64,000 nucleotides of DNA from Luteimonas padinae (lineage in GTDB: Bacteria; Pseudomonadota; Gammaproteobacteria; Xanthomonadales; Xanthomonadaceae), in assembly GCF_014652935.1 (NCBI RefSeq), contig NZ_BMZT01000003.1:186001-250000 (forward strand), given 5' to 3'. Below, one piece after another: positions 1-12,216 of the stretch. The notes under the pieces were generated by a model. The model did no database searches. It was not told the origin of the DNA and saw nothing but the letters and a program-made list of their open reading frames with translations. The translations under genes were made by a program, and so were the position numbers. Numbering within the stretch: position 1 is the first letter of the stretch; each line of letters starts with the position of its first letter.

Positions 1-642
<642 letters not shown>

Positions 643-690
643 AAAAAGGACTAATTTCTGCCGATTCACGTCATGAACTTGACTTAAATG

Positions 691-720
691 GTCACTCGGA
701 GCGAATTTCGCTCTCGTGAC
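691..720. promoter_or_regulatory. Inverted repeat upstream of the TonB receptor
   Basis: GTCAC...GTGAC flank a central palindrome GAGCGAA-T-TTCGCTC (699-713), giving an imperfect 30-bp dyad in an otherwise AT-enriched stretch. It could be an operator for the TonB receptor. I cannot name a regulator: it does not look like a canonical Fur box. The rest of 503-850 holds the Clp-type site and no gene. Confidence 0.35.
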
Positions 721-850
721 GAAAGTCATGCAGGGTCGTCGAGGCCCGGGGAAGAGAGAACCATCCGCAGGAATGGACGGACGGCGCGCCAAGGGCGTGT
801 GACTTGAAGGTCCATCCGTGATCCTTTTTTTGCAACCGGGGAGTACCGAT

Positions 851-3800
851 TTGAACCTGAACAAAACCGCCACGCGCAGGCATCTGCGCAAGACCGCACT
901 GACGCTGGCCCTGGGCGCACTCTTCGCGACCGGTGCCGCACAGGCCCAGTCCAGCGCCGTGGGCTCGATTTTCGGCTCCGGCATGGAGCCCGGCACGGTG
1001 GTGACCGTGAGAAACAACGACACCGGGTTCCAGCGCCAGATCACCGTCGATGCTTCGGGCCGCTACTCGATCGGCGCACTTCCCACGGGAACCTATTCGG
1101 TCGCTGTCGACCAGAGCGGCCAGCAGACGGTCCTCAACCCCGGCGTGCAGGTAGTGATCGGTGGCGGCACCGAGGTGTCTGGCGGCGCGGCCGCTGGAGG
1201 GGACGTCACCACCCTCGGCGGCGTTCAGGTCACAGGCAGCCGTATGCCGGTCATCGACGTGTCGTCCACGGATACACGGCGGGTGTTCACCAGCGAACGG
1301 CTCGAACAGCTTCCGGTGCGCGAAAGCCTGGAGCAGGTGGCGCTGCTCGCGCCAGGCGTGGTCCTGGCCGACTCCCGTTATCCGGGAGCGGCGTCCTTCG
1401 GCGGTTCCGCTGCATCGGAGAACGCGATCTACATCAACGGCTATGCCGTGACCAATCCGCTGACCAACATCGGATCGACCACGCTGCCCTTCGACGCGAT
1501 CGGCCAGGCCCAGGTCATCACCGGCGGGTATGGCGCCGAGTTCGGCCGCTCCACGGGCGGCGTCATGAACATCGTGACCAAGCGCGGTGGCAACGAATGG
1601 AAGTTCGGCGGCGAGATGATGTACACGCCGAAGGGGCTCCGCGGGAACTACGAGGACATCCGCTACGAACACAATGGGCTGCCGGCATTCGACGGACTCG
1701 TGTACTCGCGCCGGAGCATGCGTGAGGCCAACGAGGTGAAGTACGGCATGTACGCCAGCGGTCCACTGGTGAAGGACCGGCTGTTCATCTACGCGAGCGG
1801 TGAGCTGACAAACCAGAGCATTTCCACGCCCGGCACGGCCCGACCCGGTGGCGATGCGGGCTGGCTGAAGGCGAACCTGGAAGACCCGCGCTGGATGGCC
1901 AAGATCGACTGGAACATCAACGACAACCACTTGCTGGAGTTCACCGCCGTTTCGGACACCGAGAAGGAAACCCGCGACAACTATTCGTTCGTCTACACGC
2001 CGGGCCAGGACGCGTTCAGGCTCGGCGAAAGGACCGGCGGCATCTACTACGAAGACGGTGGCGAGCTTTACATCGGAAAGTACACCGGGTACCTGAGCGA
2101 CAACCTGACGCTGACGGCCGTCTACGGTGAACAGTCGGTGGACCATATCGAAACGCCCTTCGGATACGACCCTTCCGAGGTCTACGTGGCCGATTCCCGC
2201 CCGGTGGACGAGCAGATCAGTCGCGGCACGATCGAGCGCCTGGCCTACGAAGGCGCCTACGACGAGACGCGCGGCGGACGCCTCGACCTCGAGTGGCGGC
2301 TCGGCGACCATGGCCTGCGCTTCGGTTACGACCGTCAGGACTCCGAGAGCATGGCTGGCACCCAGATGTCCGGTCCGGGCTACTCCTGGCGCTATGGCCC
2401 GTGCACGGCGGGGCAGCCCATCGCCGGCGGCGGTGGCGCGGTCTGCCCCTCGAACGGCGAATACGTGTCGCAGTACATCTACGAGAACGGCGGCACCTTC
2501 AAGGTCGAGCAGGCCGCCTATTACGTCGAGGACCGGTGGCAGGTCAACGACCAGTGGCTGCTCACGCTCGGCATCCGCAACGAAACGTTCAAGAACTACA
2601 ATGCCGACGGCATCGTCTATGTCGAGCAGAAGGACCAGTGGGCCCCGCGCATCGGCGTGAGCTGGGACGTCCTGGGCGACTCGTCGCTGAAGGTATACGG
2701 CAATGCCGGCCGCTACCACCTGGCCATGCCCAACAACGTGGCGCTGCGTGGCGCGGCGGGTTCGCTCTACACCAACGAGTACTTCTCGTTCACCGGCATC
2801 GATCCGGTCACCGGCGTTCCGCTGGGGCTGGTGGAACTCGGGGACGGCCCGTATTCGGCCAACCGCGAATACGGCCAGGCGCCGGACCCGAGGTCGGTGG
2901 CCGCCAAGGGAATCAAGTCGCACTACCAGGACGAGTACGCGCTCGGTATCGAGAAGGCGTTCGAGAACGGCCTCACCGTCGGTGCGCGCTACGTCTATCG
3001 TGACCTGAAGGGAGCGATCGACGACATGTGCGACTACCGTCCGGCCTACAACTGGGCGATCGACAACGGCTACTCGGAAGAGGTCGCGGACAACCTCGGC
3101 AACGCGCTGGCGAACTGCCGCCTGTTCAACCCCGGCGAAGCGAACACGTTCCTCCTGGACGACGGCACGGGCAACTTCGTCGAAGTGCCGTTGACGGCGG
3201 GCGAGCTCGGCTTCCCCAAGCTCAAGCGCAGCTACCAGGGCATCGACTTCTTCGTCGAGCGCCCCTTCGACGGGACGTGGTTCGGCCGGGTGGACTACAC
3301 CCTGTCGCGCAACTATGGCAATGCCGAGGGCCAGCTGAAGTCTGACATCGGCCAGACCGACGTGGGGCAGACCCAGGACTGGGACCATCCGGAGCTGATG
3401 GAACTGGCAAACGGGTACCTGCCCAACCACCGCAAGCACTACGTCAAGGCGTTCGGCTTCTACCAGGCGTCACCGGAATGGGGCCTGTCCGCCACCATGT
3501 CCGCATTCTCGGGGCGGCCGAAGAACTGCATGGGCTATTACCCCCAGACTCCCGAGAACGAAGAGTTCAACACCTACTACGCCTACGGTGGCCCGTACTA
3601 CTTCTACTGCAACAACCAGCCGTCGCCGCGGGGCAGCCAAGGCAACATGCCCTGGAGCTACCGGCTCGACCTCGGCGTGACCTACGCCCCGAACTTCGCG
3701 AACAACCAGCTCAAGTTCGGCTTGGACATCTTCAACGTCTTCGACAGGCAGTCGGCGCAGAACCAGATCGAGTACGGCGAAAATGGTGGCCCCGGCTTGC

Positions 3801-3877
3801 CTTACAGCCAGGCGCACCGCGTGATCAGCTACTCCGATCCGCGGGCGATCAGGTTCTCGATCCGGGCCGACTTCTAG
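851..3877 (+). CDS. Oar-like TonB-dependent receptor
   Basis: Outer-membrane TonB-gated transporter of about 1008 residues. After a signal peptide ending near AQAQS comes a carboxypeptidase-regulatory-like domain (about residues 35-95, with ...GRYSIGALPTGTYSV), then a plug (VQVTGSRMP, the repeated GGYGAEFGRSTGGVMNIVT region) and a 22-strand-type barrel ending in an aromatic-rich strand (IRFSIRADF). This architecture is the Oar/OmpA-related TonB receptor class common in Xanthomonadales. I chose TTG 851 because GGGGAG (838-843) is a good ribosome-binding site and the following MNLNKT...RRHLRKTALTLALG is a normal signal peptide; GTG 818 would add an unlikely hydrophobic leader. Substrate unknown. 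It interrupts the usual rpsB-tsf-pyrH order. Confidence 0.9.
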   Translation: MNLNKTATRRHLRKTALTLALGALFATGAAQAQSSAVGSIFGSGMEPGTVVTVRNNDTGFQRQITVDASGRYSIGALPTGTYSVAVDQSGQQTVLNPGVQVVIGGGTEVSGGAAAGGDVTTLGGVQVTGSRMPVIDVSSTDTRRVFTSERLEQLPVRESLEQVALLAPGVVLADSRYPGAASFGGSAASENAIYINGYAVTNPLTNIGSTTLPFDAIGQAQVITGGYGAEFGRSTGGVMNIVTKRGGNEWKFGGEMMYTPKGLRGNYEDIRYEHNGLPAFDGLVYSRRSMREANEVKYGMYASGPLVKDRLFIYASGELTNQSISTPGTARPGGDAGWLKANLEDPRWMAKIDWNINDNHLLEFTAVSDTEKETRDNYSFVYTPGQDAFRLGERTGGIYYEDGGELYIGKYTGYLSDNLTLTAVYGEQSVDHIETPFGYDPSEVYVADSRPVDEQISRGTIERLAYEGAYDETRGGRLDLEWRLGDHGLRFGYDRQDSESMAGTQMSGPGYSWRYGPCTAGQPIAGGGGAVCPSNGEYVSQYIYENGGTFKVEQAAYYVEDRWQVNDQWLLTLGIRNETFKNYNADGIVYVEQKDQWAPRIGVSWDVLGDSSLKVYGNAGRYHLAMPNNVALRGAAGSLYTNEYFSFTGIDPVTGVPLGLVELGDGPYSANREYGQAPDPRSVAAKGIKSHYQDEYALGIEKAFENGLTVGARYVYRDLKGAIDDMCDYRPAYNWAIDNGYSEEVADNLGNALANCRLFNPGEANTFLLDDGTGNFVEVPLTAGELGFPKLKRSYQGIDFFVERPFDGTWFGRVDYTLSRNYGNAEGQLKSDIGQTDVGQTQDWDHPELMELANGYLPNHRKHYVKAFGFYQASPEWGLSATMSAFSGRPKNCMGYYPQTPENEEFNTYYAYGGPYYFYCNNQPSPRGSQGNMPWSYRLDLGVTYAPNFANNQLKFGLDIFNVFDRQSAQNQIEYGENGGPGLPYSQAHRVISYSDPRAIRFSIRADF

Positions 3878-3905
3878 ACTCGATAGTGCGTCTTGAGGCT
3901 CCTTT

Positions 3906-3934
3906 CGGCCGCCAGCGATGGCGGCCGGTTTTTT
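3906..3934 (+). terminator. Rho-independent terminator of the TonB receptor gene
   Basis: Perfect 8-bp GC stem CGGCCGCC/GGCGGCCG with a 6-nt loop, followed by T6 at 3929-3934, 30 nt after the receptor stop codon. Confidence 0.85.
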
Positions 3935-3988
3935 CCGACCTTCTCACGCGTCGGGAGCGGATGGTCCCTCGCTCGGGGGGAGGAACAG

Positions 3989-4014
3989 AAAAGCCGCGGC
4001 ATGCCGCGGCTTTT
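3989..4014 (-). terminator. tsf: Terminator of tsf
   Basis: AAAAGCCGCGGC/GCCGCGGCTTTT forms a palindromic stem flanked by A4 and T4, so it can terminate in both directions. It lies 32 nt beyond the tsf stop codon and closes rpsB-tsf. Confidence 0.8.
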
Positions 4015-4045
4015 CCTCCGTTCGGCTGCGACGCCGGACGATCGA

Positions 4046-4915
<870 letters not shown>

Positions 4916-5002
4916 TGGGGACCTCGGGATCTGTGGATGTTTCAAAATGCGCGGCCGCGCATGGTGGCGCGGCCGCGTGTCAGGCGTGCGACGCGGAGGG
5001 CC

Positions 5003-5830
5003 TTACTCGGCCTTCGCGCCCTCGGCCTTGGCCTCGTCCGGCTTGGTTTCGGCGGAATCGGCCTTCTTGCGGGCCGGCGCGCGGCGCGGCTTCTCGCCTT
5101 CGCCGCCTTCGCTGAACTCTTCCTCGCGCACGGTCGCGGCGCTCGGCGCGGCGGCCTTGCCCTCGAGCACGGCGTCGGCGGCGGCGCGGGCGTACAGCTG
5201 CACGGCGCGGATGGCGTCGTCGTTGCCGGGGATGGCGTAGTCGACCAGCGAGGGGTCGTAGTTGGTGTCGACCACCGCGATCACCGGGATGCCGAGCTTC
5301 TTGGCTTCCTTGATGGCGATGTCCTCGTGGCCGATGTCGATCACGAACAGGGCGTCGGGCAGGCGGTTCATCTCCTTGATGCCGCCCAGCGAGGCTTCCA
5401 GCTTCTCGCGCTCGCGGCGCAGGCCCAGCACTTCGTGCTTGACCAGCTTGTCGAAGGTGCCGTCGGTCTCACCGGCTTCCAGCGTCTTCAGGCGCGAGAC
5501 CGAGCCCTTCACGGTGCGGAAGTTGGTCAGGGTGCCGCCCAGCCAGCGCTGGGTCATGTACGGCATGCCGCAGCGCTCGGCCTCTTCCTTGATCGCCTCG
5601 CGCGCGCTGCGCTTGGTGCCGACGAACAGGATCATGCCGCGCTTCTGGGCGATGCCCGAGATGAAGTTCATCGCGTCCGAGAACAGCGGGACGGTCTTCT
5701 CGAGGTTGATGATGTGGATCTTGCCGCGGGCGCCGAAGATGTACGGCGACATCTTGGGGTTCCAGTAGCGCGTCTGGTGGCCGAAGTGGACGCCGGCTTC
5801 CAGCATCTGGCGCATGGTGATCTGGGGCAT
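5003..5830 (-). CDS. rpsB: 30S ribosomal protein S2
   Basis: S2 binds the 30S head and recruits S1. The product has 275 residues and starts [20 protein letters not shown], with the signature [14 protein letters not shown] and the [15 protein letters not shown] segment. It is about 35 residues longer than E. coli S2 because of a charged Lys/Glu/Ala-rich C-terminal tail (about 235-275, [13 protein letters not shown] and onwards), as often seen in this family of bacteria. ATG 5830 has AGGAG 8 nt upstream. It heads the rpsB-tsf pair and is divergent from map. Confidence 0.97.
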   Translation of the reverse strand: MPQITMRQMLEAGVHFGHQTRYWNPKMSPYIFGARGKIHIINLEKTVPLFSDAMNFISGIAQKRGMILFVGTKRSAREAIKEEAERCGMPYMTQRWLGGTLTNFRTVKGSVSRLKTLEAGETDGTFDKLVKHEVLGLRREREKLEASLGGIKEMNRLPDALFVIDIGHEDIAIKEAKKLGIPVIAVVDTNYDPSLVDYAIPGNDDAIRAVQLYARAAADAVLEGKAAAPSAATVREEEFSEGGEGEKPRRAPARKKADSAETKPDEAKAEGAKAE

Positions 5831-6080
5831 TGCAGAACTCCTGGCATGGAACCCGGCCGCCGGGAAAGGGTAGGGGCGGCTTGCCCGCACGCGGCGGACG
5901 ATGGGTTCCGGGGTTGGGCCTCCCTGGCGCTTCCGCCTCCGAATCCGATGCTGCCGGGCCTTGCGGCCCTGCTGCGCTGGACACCCCGGGGCGGGCTGTG
6001 GCGTCAGGTGTGTATTCGACGGTGACGCCCGTCGTGGGCGGTTCCGGGCCGGGATCCGGCTGCGGAACCCGCGAATTCTA
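5831..6080 (-). promoter_or_regulatory. rpsB: rpsB promoter and long 5' leader
   Basis: A minus-strand -10 TAGAAT lies at 6080-6075, predicting a leader of about 240 nt before the rpsB ATG. In gammaproteobacteria the rpsB leader is a known site of feedback by S2. The leader here is GC-rich with several possible hairpins (for example GGCCGCAAGGCC), but I cannot fold it reliably, so feedback control is an inference from the family and the unusual length. Confidence 0.45.
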
Positions 6081-6132
6081 GCCGTGACGGGCCTTCCGGG
6101 CAAGGCCGGGGCCCGAAGGCCGCCGGATGAGC

Positions 6133-6138
6133 GATAAT
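6133..6138 (+). promoter_or_regulatory. map: map -10 box, predicted leaderless
   Basis: GATAAT is followed by exactly 6 nt (GTCCCG) and then ATG 6145. Transcription would start at or next to that A, giving a leaderless mRNA. The same -10/N6/ATG spacing occurs at nfuA, rnr and the asnB leader in this window. Confidence 0.5.
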
Positions 6139-6144
6139 GTCCCG

Positions 6145-6927
6145 ATGGCCATCACCACCAAGACCCCCGAAGAGATCGAGAAGATGCGCGTCGCCGGCCG
6201 CCTGGCCGCCGAAGTGCTGCAGATGATCGCCCCGCACGTGAAGCCCGGTGTCAGCACCGAGGAGCTCGACCGCATCTGCCACGAGCACATCGTCAACGTG
6301 CAGCAGGCCACGCCGGCCAACGTCGGCTACAAGGGCTATCCCAAGGCCACCTGCATCTCGGTCAACAACGTCATCTGCCACGGCATCCCGAACGAGGCCA
6401 AGATCCTGAAGGACGGCGACATCGTCAATATCGACGTCACCGTCATCAAGGACGGCTGGCACGGCGACACCAGTCGCATGTACTTCGCCGGCACGCCGTC
6501 GGTGATGGCCAGGCGCCTGGTGGAGGTGACCCGCGAGGCCATGTTCCGCGGCATCCGCGCGGTGAAGCCGGGCGCCACGCTTGGCGACATCGGCCACGCC
6601 ATCCAGCAGTACGCCGAATCCGAGCGCTTCAGCGTAGTGCGCGAGTACTGCGGCCACGGCATCGGCCGCGTGTACCACGAGGAGCCGCAGGTGCTGCATT
6701 ACGGCCGCCCGGGCGAGGGCCTGGTGCTGGAGGAGGGCATGACCTTCACCATCGAGCCGATGATCAACGAAGGCACGCGCCACACGCGGCTGCTGCCCGA
6801 CGGCTGGACCGTGGTCACCAAGGACCGCAAGCTCTCGGCGCAGTGGGAGCACATGATCGCGGTCACCGCCGACGGCGCTGATGTCCTGACGCGCGTGCCT
6901 GGCGACGACAACGACAGCTATCTCTGA
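6145..6927 (+). CDS. map: Methionine aminopeptidase type I
   Basis: Map removes the initiator methionine from nascent proteins. The 260-residue pita-bread enzyme starts [18 protein letters not shown]. The metal ligands are seen in [18 protein letters not shown] (two Asp), ...[16 protein letters not shown] (His), MTFTIEPM (Glu) and the C-terminal WEHMIAVT (Glu). ATG 6145 is preferred because a -10 box sits 6 nt before it; ATG 6127, in frame, would lie upstream of that box and has only a poor ribosome-binding site. glnD follows with one spacer base, and a map-glnD order is also found in enterics. Confidence 0.93.
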   Translation: MAITTKTPEEIEKMRVAGRLAAEVLQMIAPHVKPGVSTEELDRICHEHIVNVQQATPANVGYKGYPKATCISVNNVICHGIPNEAKILKDGDIVNIDVTVIKDGWHGDTSRMYFAGTPSVMARRLVEVTREAMFRGIRAVKPGATLGDIGHAIQQYAESERFSVVREYCGHGIGRVYHEEPQVLHYGRPGEGLVLEEGMTFTIEPMINEGTRHTRLLPDGWTVVTKDRKLSAQWEHMIAVTADGADVLTRVPGDDNDSYL

Positions 6928-6928
6928 C

Positions 6929-9562
6929 GTGGACGCGGCCGCGCCCTCCGACGCGCAGGGCCGCAGCCACGCCTCCGCCGACGCCGGCTGGGCACAGGCC
7001 CGCCGCGAGGCGCTGGCCGCAGGCGCGGCCGCACTGGCGGCCCGCTTCGATGCCGGCGTCGACGCCACGCGCCTGGCCGCCGAGCGCGCGCGCGCGGTGG
7101 ACGCGGTGGTGGCCGAGGCCTGGCAGCGCTGCGTGCCGCAGGAGTCCGCTCTGTCGCTGTTCGCGGTCGGAGGCTACGGCCGCGGCGGCCTGTTCCCGCA
7201 TTCCGACATCGACCTGCTGGTGCTGGCCGCACGCGAGCCCGACGGCGCGGCGGAGGCGGTGCTGGCGCGCTTCTTCGCGCTGCTCTGGGACGCGGGCCTG
7301 CCCGCGAGCCACGCCGTGCGCACGCCCGCGCAGTGCACCGCGGCCGCAGCCGACATCAGCGTGATGACCGCCCTGATCGAGGCGCGACCGCTCGTTGCCG
7401 ACGCCGCCGCGCGCGCGGCGCTGGCGCGTGCGATCGCGCCGGACCGGGCCTGGCCGGCGCGCGACTTCTTCGTCGCCAAGGTGCAGGAGCAGGCGCGGCG
7501 CCATGCGCGCTTCGGCGACACCTCCGACAACCTCGAGCCCAACCTGAAGGAAGGCCCCGGCGGGCTGCGCGACCTGCAGACGCTGGGCTGGATCGCGCGC
7601 CGCGCCTTCGGCACCCACGAGCTGGAGCCGCTGGTGGCGCTGGGCCACGTCGGTGCCGACGAGTCCGCCGCCCTCGAGCGCGAAGGCCAGGCGCTGGCGC
7701 GGCTGCGCTACGGGCTGCACCTGGTGGCCGGGCGCGCCGAGGAGCGGCTTCGCTTCGACCACCAGAAGGCGCTGGCCGAGCGCCTGGGCTTCGCCGACGA
7801 TGCGCGCAACCTCGGCGTCGAGCAGATGATGCAGGGCTTCTACCGCAGCGCGGCGGTGGTGCGCCGCATCGGTGACCGCCTGCACCAGCGCTTCGAGGAG
7901 CACTTCGACGGCGCCGCCGAACCCGAGGCGGTGGACGCGCGCTTCGAGCTGCGCCGCGGCTACCTCGCCGCCCGCGACCACGGCTGGCCGCACGGCGACA
8001 TCGGCGAGGTGTTCGAACTGTTCGCAACCTGGGCGCGCCTGGGCGAACTGCGCGGGCTGCACACCCACACCGCGCGTGCGCTGGCCGAGGCGCTGGACGA
8101 CCTTGCGCCGTACACCGCGGCCACCGCCGCGCAGCGCGAGGCCTTCCTCGGCCTGCTGCGCGGGCCGGCGCCGGTGCGCAGCCTCGAGCGCATGGCGCGG
8201 CTGGGCGTGCTCGGGCGCTGGATTCCGGCCTTCGCGCAGGTGTCGGGACGGATGCAGTTCGACCTGTTCCACGTCTATACCGTCGACCAGCACACGCTGG
8301 CGGTGCTGCGCAACCTGGCCGGTTTCGCCAGCGGCGAGGAGGACGCGCGGTTCTCGCGCGCACACGAGGTCTGGCCGGGCCTGCGCAAGCCCGAGCTGCT
8401 GCTGTTGGCCGGCCTGTTCCACGACATCGCCAAGGGCCGCGGCGGCGACCATTCCGAGCTCGGCGCGGTCGACGCGCGCGCGTTCTGCGAGGCCCATGGC
8501 CTGGGCGAGGCCGACACGGCGCTGGTGGAATGGCTGGTGCTGCGCCACCTGCTGATGTCGGTCACCGCGCAGAAGCAGGACATCGCCGACCCGGCGGTGA
8601 TCCACCGCTTCGCCACCGAGGTCGCCGACCGCGAGCGCCTGGACTACCTGTACCTGCTGACCTGCGCCGACATCGCCGGCACTTCGCCCAAGCTCTGGAA
8701 CGCCTGGAAGGACCGCCTGCTCGCCGACCTGCGCGATGCCACGCGGCTCGCGCTGCGGCGCGGCCTGGAGCATCCGGTGGCGGCGGCGGAGCGCATCGCG
8801 GAGACCCGCGAGGCGGCAGCGACGCTGCTTGAAGCGTCCGGGATCGGCGCCGCCGATGCCGCGGCGCTGCTGGAGCGGTTCCCCGCCCACAGCTTCCTGC
8901 GCGCGCGCGCGGAGCAGATCGCCTGGCAGGCGCGCGCGCTGCACGGGGCCGGTGGCGATGATCCCGGGCTTGCGGTGGTCAAGGCGCGGCTGGTCGCGGC
9001 GGGAAGCCCGGCGATGGAAGTGTTCGTGCACGGCGCCGATCGCGACGGCCTGTTCGCGGCGATCGTGGTCACGCTGGACCGGCTGGGGCTGGCGATCCAG
9101 CAGGCGCGCGCGCTCGACGGCCCGGGGCGCACGGTGTTCGACAGCTTCCAGGTGCTGCCCGGCGACGCGCGCGCCGATGCCGACCCGCAGGTGGTGGCGC
9201 GCAAGCTGGGCGCGGTGCTCGCCGGTCCGCTCGACCGGGTGCGCCCGGCGCAGCGCACGCAGCCGCGCCACCTGCGGCATTTCCGCATCGCGCCGCAGGT
9301 GGAGTTCGCCACCAGCGCCGACGGCAGCGCGACGGTGCTGAGCCTGGTGTGCACCGATCGCCCCGGCCTGCTGGCCGACGTGGCGCACGTGCTGCGCAGC
9401 CAGGGACTGCGCGTGCACGACGCGCGCATCGCGACCTTCGGCGCTCGCGCCGAGGACGTGTTCCGGGTGACCGGTGAAGACAAGCAACCGCTGGGCGGGG
9501 AGGCGAGCGCGCGTCTGCGCGAGGCCCTGCTGGCGAGGATCGACGGAGAGGAACTGAAATGA
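6929..9562 (+). CDS. glnD: [Protein-PII] uridylyltransferase / uridylyl-removing enzyme
   Basis: GlnD senses glutamine and (de)uridylylates the PII proteins, setting glutamine synthetase activity and NtrBC signalling. The 877-residue protein shows the nucleotidyltransferase motif GGYGRGG at 81-87 with HSDIDLL at 91-97, a GlnD linker domain ([23 protein letters not shown] region), the HD hydrolase motif [14 protein letters not shown] near 497-510, and two C-terminal ACT domains (about 696-770 and 804-870). Length fits the family. Start GTG 6929 leaves a single base after the map stop codon. Its TGA overlaps the dapD ATG (ATGA), so translation is probably coupled. Confidence 0.97.
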   Translation: MDAAAPSDAQGRSHASADAGWAQARREALAAGAAALAARFDAGVDATRLAAERARAVDAVVAEAWQRCVPQESALSLFAVGGYGRGGLFPHSDIDLLVLAAREPDGAAEAVLARFFALLWDAGLPASHAVRTPAQCTAAAADISVMTALIEARPLVADAAARAALARAIAPDRAWPARDFFVAKVQEQARRHARFGDTSDNLEPNLKEGPGGLRDLQTLGWIARRAFGTHELEPLVALGHVGADESAALEREGQALARLRYGLHLVAGRAEERLRFDHQKALAERLGFADDARNLGVEQMMQGFYRSAAVVRRIGDRLHQRFEEHFDGAAEPEAVDARFELRRGYLAARDHGWPHGDIGEVFELFATWARLGELRGLHTHTARALAEALDDLAPYTAATAAQREAFLGLLRGPAPVRSLERMARLGVLGRWIPAFAQVSGRMQFDLFHVYTVDQHTLAVLRNLAGFASGEEDARFSRAHEVWPGLRKPELLLLAGLFHDIAKGRGGDHSELGAVDARAFCEAHGLGEADTALVEWLVLRHLLMSVTAQKQDIADPAVIHRFATEVADRERLDYLYLLTCADIAGTSPKLWNAWKDRLLADLRDATRLALRRGLEHPVAAAERIAETREAAATLLEASGIGAADAAALLERFPAHSFLRARAEQIAWQARALHGAGGDDPGLAVVKARLVAAGSPAMEVFVHGADRDGLFAAIVVTLDRLGLAIQQARALDGPGRTVFDSFQVLPGDARADADPQVVARKLGAVLAGPLDRVRPAQRTQPRHLRHFRIAPQVEFATSADGSATVLSLVCTDRPGLLADVAHVLRSQGLRVHDARIATFGARAEDVFRVTGEDKQPLGGEASARLREALLARIDGEELK

Positions 9563-10710
9563 GCATTGCGAAGAAGTCCACGGCGAAGAAGGCGTCCGGG
9601 GCGGCGAAGAAGGCCGCCGCGACGACCGCCGCCGCGGATGCGAAGAAGCTGGTTGCGAAGAAGTCCGCGGTGAAGCGTGCCGCGGTGAAGAAGGCGGCGG
9701 CGAAGCAGGCCCCGGCGAAGCCGGCCGCGGCCGGGAAGGCGGCGGCTCCCCGCAAGGCACCGTCGAAGCAGGCGTCCGCTCCGGCGGCGCGCGCGAAGGC
9801 GAAGCCCGCGGCCCGGGGCACCGCCGTCGCGACGCCTGCGCCTGCTCGCGTCCCCGCCGCCCCCCAGGTGGCCGACGCCGACCGCGAGCTCGCCTTCATG
9901 ATCGACAGCGCCTGGGCGCGCCGCTCGATGCTCACGCCGGAGGAGATCGAAGGTTCGACGCGCCTGCTCGTCGACCGTGCGATCGAAGGCCTCGAAGCCG
10001 GCCGCCTGCGCGTGGCCGAGCCCGACGGCAACGGCGGCTGGCAGGTCAACGAATGGCTGAAGAAGGCGGTGCTGCTCTACTTCCGCGTGCAGGAGATGGA
10101 GCTGGGGGAGCAGTACCCGGCGCCGTACTGGGACAAGATCCCGATGCGCTTCGAGGATTTCGACGAGGCCGCCTTCCGCAAGCTCGGCGCGCGCGTGCTT
10201 CCGGGCGCGATCGCGCGCCGCGGCGCCCACATCGGCCGCGACGTGGTGCTGATGCCCTCGTTCGTGAACATCGGCGCCTGGATCGGCGAGGGCACGATGG
10301 TCGACACCTGGGCCACCATCGGTTCCTGCGCGCAGGTGGGCAGGCACTGCCACATTTCCGGCGGCGCCGGCATCGGCGGCGTGCTCGAGCCGCTGCAGGC
10401 CGCGCCGACGATCCTCGAGGACCATGTCTTCATCGGCGCGCGCTCGGAGGTGGTTGAAGGTGTCATCGTCGGCCACCACAGCGTGATCGGCATGGGCGTG
10501 TTCCTGGGCCAGTCCACGCGCATCTACAACCGCATGACCGGCGAGACCAGCTACGGCGTGGTGCCGCCGGGCAGCGTGGTGGTGGCGGGCTCGCTGCCGG
10601 CCGCGGACGGCTCGCACTCGCTGTACTGCGCGGTGATCGTGAAGCAGGTCGATGCGAAGACGCGCGCCAAGACCTCGATCAACGACCTGCTGCGCGGGCA
10701 CGCGCTCTGA
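9559..10710 (+). CDS. dapD: Tetrahydrodipicolinate N-succinyltransferase with Lys/Ala-rich N-terminal tail
   Basis: DapD succinylates tetrahydrodipicolinate in the DAP/lysine pathway. Residues about 104-383 match the enteric type closely: ...[61 protein letters not shown] and IYCAVIVK-like hexapeptide-repeat left-handed helix. The odd part is residues 1-103, made almost only of Lys, Ala, Pro and Ser in KKxAAK-like repeats, resembling a histone-H1/AlgP tail. Enteric DapD (about 274 residues) lacks it. ATG 9559 overlaps the glnD stop codon, which argues that the tail is translated; an in-frame GTG at 9868 could give a 281-residue core but has no ribosome-binding site. dapE lies two genes downstream. 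Confidence 0.95.
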   Translation: MSIAKKSTAKKASGAAKKAAATTAAADAKKLVAKKSAVKRAAVKKAAAKQAPAKPAAAGKAAAPRKAPSKQASAPAARAKAKPAARGTAVATPAPARVPAAPQVADADRELAFMIDSAWARRSMLTPEEIEGSTRLLVDRAIEGLEAGRLRVAEPDGNGGWQVNEWLKKAVLLYFRVQEMELGEQYPAPYWDKIPMRFEDFDEAAFRKLGARVLPGAIARRGAHIGRDVVLMPSFVNIGAWIGEGTMVDTWATIGSCAQVGRHCHISGGAGIGGVLEPLQAAPTILEDHVFIGARSEVVEGVIVGHHSVIGMGVFLGQSTRIYNRMTGETSYGVVPPGSVVVAGSLPAADGSHSLYCAVIVKQVDAKTRAKTSINDLLRGHAL

Positions 10711-10726
10711 GCCCGGAGGCACATCG

Positions 10727-11089
10727 ATGACGACCACCCTGTACGGACTGAAGAACTGCGACACCTGCCGGAAGGCGCTGAATTGGCTGGACCGCTTCGG
10801 CGTCGAACACGCCTTCGTGGATTACCGCGACGACAAGCCCTCGCCGGAAACGCTGGTGGAATGGGCGGGGAAACTCGGTGGTTTCGAGGCGATGGTCAAC
10901 AAGTCCTCCACGACCTGGCGCGAGCTGCCCGCCCACCGCAAGGCGCCCGGCTCCGAGGCGGAATGGAAGCTGCTGCTGCGCGAGTATCCGCAGCTCATCC
11001 GCCGCCCGGTGGTGGTGACCGCCGACGGCCGCGTCACCCAGGGCTTCAGCGACAACGGCTTCAAGCAGCGCTTCGGGATTGCCGGGTGA
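10727..11089 (+). CDS. ArsC/Spx-family (YffB-like) protein
   Basis: A 120-residue thioredoxin-fold protein starting [20 protein letters not shown]. It has the CDTC motif at residues 11-14 followed by the [12 protein letters not shown] segment and an arsenate-reductase-like C-terminal half ([15 protein letters not shown]). YffB of E. coli also sits directly upstream of dapE; its substrate is unsettled and it is not a proven arsenate reductase. GGAGG at 10715-10719 fixes the start. Its TGA overlaps the dapE GTG, indicating an operon with dapD and dapE. Confidence 0.9.
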   Translation: MTTTLYGLKNCDTCRKALNWLDRFGVEHAFVDYRDDKPSPETLVEWAGKLGGFEAMVNKSSTTWRELPAHRKAPGSEAEWKLLLREYPQLIRRPVVVTADGRVTQGFSDNGFKQRFGIAG

Positions 11090-12216
11090 GCGAGGTGCTG
11101 GCGCTGGCCCGCGAGCTGATCGCGCGGCCGTCAGTCACCCCGGAGGATGCCGGCTGCCAGGCGATGGTCGCCGAGCGGCTGCGGCGCGCCGGCTTCGCCT
11201 GCGAGTCGATGCGCCACGGCGCGGTCGACAACCTCTGGGCGACGCACGGCAACGGTGGGCCGGTGCTGGTGCTGCTCGGCCACACCGACGTGGTACCGCC
11301 CGGGCCGCGCGAGGCCTGGGCCAGCGATCCCTTCGTGCCGGAGATCCGCGACGGCATGCTGTACGGCCGCGGCGCCGCCGACATGAAGGGCAGCGTGGCC
11401 GCGTTCGTGGTCGCGCTGGAGCGTTTCGTGGCCGCACACCCTGCGCATCCAGGCACGGTGGCCCTGCTGCTGACCTCGGACGAGGAGGGCGATGCGATCG
11501 ACGGCGTGCGCCGCGTCGCCGAAACCTTCCGGGAGCGTGGCCAGCGCATCGACTGGTGCATCACCGGCGAGCCGTCCTCGACCGCGCGCCTGGGTGACCT
11601 GCTGCGCGTGGGCCGGCGCGGATCGCTCAGCGGCGCACTCAGAGTGCGCGGCGTGCAGGGGCATGTCGCCTATCCCGAGCAGGCGCGCAATCCCGTGCAC
11701 GAAGCGCTTGCCGCGCTCGCCGAGCTGACCGGCCGCCGCTGGGACGAGGGCTACGAGAGCTTTCCGCCAACCAGCCTGCAGGTGAGCAACGTCGCCGCCG
11801 GCACCGGCGCCACGAACGTCATTCCCGGCGCGCTCCGCGTGGACTTCAACCTCCGCTACAACCCGCACTGGGATGCGCCGCGGCTGGAGTCGGAGATCGA
11901 GGCGATGCTGGCCCGGCATGGCCTGGACTTCGAACTGCGCTGGCACCGCAGCGGCGAGCCGTTCTTCACGCCGGAAGGCCCGCTGCGCGCGGCGGCGCGC
12001 GAGGTGCTGTCGGAGGTGGCAGGGGCGGCGCCCGAGGAAAGCACCGGTGGCGGCACCTCCGACGCACGCTTCATCGCGCCGCTGGGCGCGCAGTGCATCG
12101 AAGTCGGCCCGGTGAACGCCAGCATCCACAAGGTCGACGAGCACATGTCGGTGGCGGATCTTGAAGCGCTGCCGGGCCTCTATCTGGCGCTGGTGGAGAA
12201 GCTTCTGGTGGGGTGA
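11086..12216 (+). CDS. dapE: Succinyl-diaminopimelate desuccinylase
   Basis: Zn-dependent hydrolase that removes succinate from N-succinyl-LL-DAP in lysine/peptidoglycan precursor synthesis. 376 residues, as in E. coli (375). M20-family metal motifs are visible: [12 protein letters not shown] (His and Asp), [11 protein letters not shown] (bridging Asp), [14 protein letters not shown] (Glu pair), TGEPSS, and the C-terminal [13 protein letters not shown] and [11 protein letters not shown] (His). The GTG start at 11086 overlaps the previous stop codon by 3 bases. It closes the dapD-yffB-dapE unit, so two of the four succinylase-branch steps are encoded together. Confidence 0.97.
   Translation: MSEVLALARELIARPSVTPEDAGCQAMVAERLRRAGFACESMRHGAVDNLWATHGNGGPVLVLLGHTDVVPPGPREAWASDPFVPEIRDGMLYGRGAADMKGSVAAFVVALERFVAAHPAHPGTVALLLTSDEEGDAIDGVRRVAETFRERGQRIDWCITGEPSSTARLGDLLRVGRRGSLSGALRVRGVQGHVAYPEQARNPVHEALAALAELTGRRWDEGYESFPPTSLQVSNVAAGTGATNVIPGALRVDFNLRYNPHWDAPRLESEIEAMLARHGLDFELRWHRSGEPFFTPEGPLRAAAREVLSEVAGAAPEESTGGGTSDARFIAPLGAQCIEVGPVNASIHKVDEHMSVADLEALPGLYLALVEKLLVG

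Noticed and set aside
692-3439. 915-codon open frame antisense to the TonB receptor
   Set aside because: A GC-rich shadow frame with low-complexity Val/Arg/Ala composition, no recognisable domain, and a complete receptor on the other strand.
6863-9760. 965-codon frame antisense to glnD
   Set aside because: Covers a full, well-conserved glnD; the translation is Arg/Ala/Gln-rich noise.
9559-9867. Lys/Ala-rich stretch as a separate histone-like gene
   Set aside because: There is no stop codon before DapD and no ribosome-binding site for a separate dapD start, so it is one fused reading frame.
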